This document shows positions 6,314 to 6,587 of a stretch of 6,587 bases of DNA, in pieces. The notes under the pieces were generated by a model. That model made no database searches. It was given only the letters and a program-made list of their open reading frames with translations, and was not told the DNA's origin. A program made the translations under genes and the position numbers. How positions within the stretch are numbered: position 1 is the stretch's first letter; every line of letters starts with the position of its first letter. The stretch comes from Paramuribaculum sp. (GTDB taxonomy: Bacteria > Bacteroidota > Bacteroidia > Bacteroidales > Muribaculaceae): contig JAIDQW010000188.1 of the NCBI GenBank assembly GCA_029062075.1, forward strand, positions 1 to 6,587, in the 5' to 3' direction.

Positions 6314-6587
6314 AGTCAGGTAGAAGTGATTCTTCAAGCTCCTTGTATTTTGCTCTTATTTTCTCAAACCGTTTAGCATTTTCTTTATCCAAAGAAGCGG
6401 TATCCAATGCGGCAATCAAAATTCCGGAATGGCGTTGAACCGCATTCAGTGATGAATCATTTACCATGTTGATTATATCATTTATCGCCTCACTCGGATT
6501 TTTTTCAAATGCAGCTCCAGCCAAACGTGCTTGCATATAGGCATATCCTTTTTCAAGCACATTTATCAAATTACTATAAGTTTCCTG
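6285..6587 (-). CDS. Unidentified protein, C-terminal part only (5' end beyond the window)
   Basis: The frame is open from its stop (TAA at 6287-6285) to the right edge, giving 100 visible residues that begin QETYSNLINVLEKGYAYMQ. An alternative TTG start lies at 6569, but six further in-frame codons precede it without a stop. A gene continuing past the window is therefore more likely than a 94-residue protein. The visible part is soluble and looks mainly alpha-helical, with a charged, possibly coiled-coil stretch (DKENAKRFEKIRAKYKELEE) near the end and a polar tail (DSMASVSRLQ). No membrane segment, cysteine cluster or catalytic motif is seen. I do not recognise the family. It is convergent with mlaF and overlaps it by 29 bases. 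Coding is supported by an amino-acid composition that looks natural and by the lack of any competing plus-strand gene after mlaF. Confidence 0.65.
   Translation of the reverse strand, partial: QETYSNLINVLEKGYAYMQARLAGAAFEKNPSEAINDIINMVNDSSLNAVQRHSGILIAALDTASLDKENAKRFEKIRAKYKELEESLLPDSMASVSRLQ

Noticed and set aside
6285..6569. A complete 94-residue minus-strand gene starting at TTG 6569
   Set aside because: The frame stays open through six more codons to the window edge, so truncation of a longer gene by the window is more likely than a small gene with a rare start.

Overview
The window looks like an ordinary chromosomal segment from a member of the Bacteroidota, most likely order Bacteroidales. 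The main evidence is four good matches to the Bacteroidota -7 promoter element TAnnTTTG. Each lies about 25-40 bases before a gene start (23-30, 1419-1426, 1628-1635, 4758-4765). Shine-Dalgarno sites at usable spacing are absent, leaders are A/T-rich, and the protein set is typical of that group. A family or genus cannot be fixed from sequence alone.

Layout, left to right. (1) tyrS (65-1360, +), a complete tyrosyl-tRNA synthetase, followed by an inverted repeat at its 3' end. (2) A tRNA-Gln(UUG) gene (1463-1533, +) with its own -33/-7 promoter and a strong intrinsic terminator (1542-1583). (3) A two-gene, translationally coupled unit: a flippase-like polytopic membrane protein of the LPG_synthase_TM/UPF0104 family (1662-2705, +) overlapping by ATGA with a full-length NfeD-type membrane serine protease (2702-4069, +). 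(4) A convergent ECF-type sigma factor gene (4075-4587, -) whose stop codon is 5 bases from that of nfeD. (5) A 203-base divergent intergenic region carrying a promoter and a 9+9 bp inverted repeat. (6) A coupled mlaE-mlaF pair (4791-5540 and 5537-6313, +) encoding the permease and ATPase of an MCE/Mla-type lipid ABC transporter. (7) The 3' part of an unidentified gene on the minus strand (6285 to the window edge), overlapping the end of mlaF by 29 bases.

The first part is translation housekeeping. The rest is biased to the cell envelope: a possible lipid or lipid-linked flippase, a membrane protease with an OB domain, and an inter-membrane lipid transporter core, with an ECF sigma factor between them. 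Any regulatory link between the sigma factor and its neighbours is inference only. I found no mobile element, CRISPR array, phage gene or clear sign of horizontal transfer. I do not see a convincing new system. The most useful leads are the inverted repeat at the mlaEF promoter, the nfeD-flippase pairing without a visible SPFH/flotillin gene, the mlaEF pair without an adjacent MCE gene, and the unassigned minus-strand protein at the right edge.
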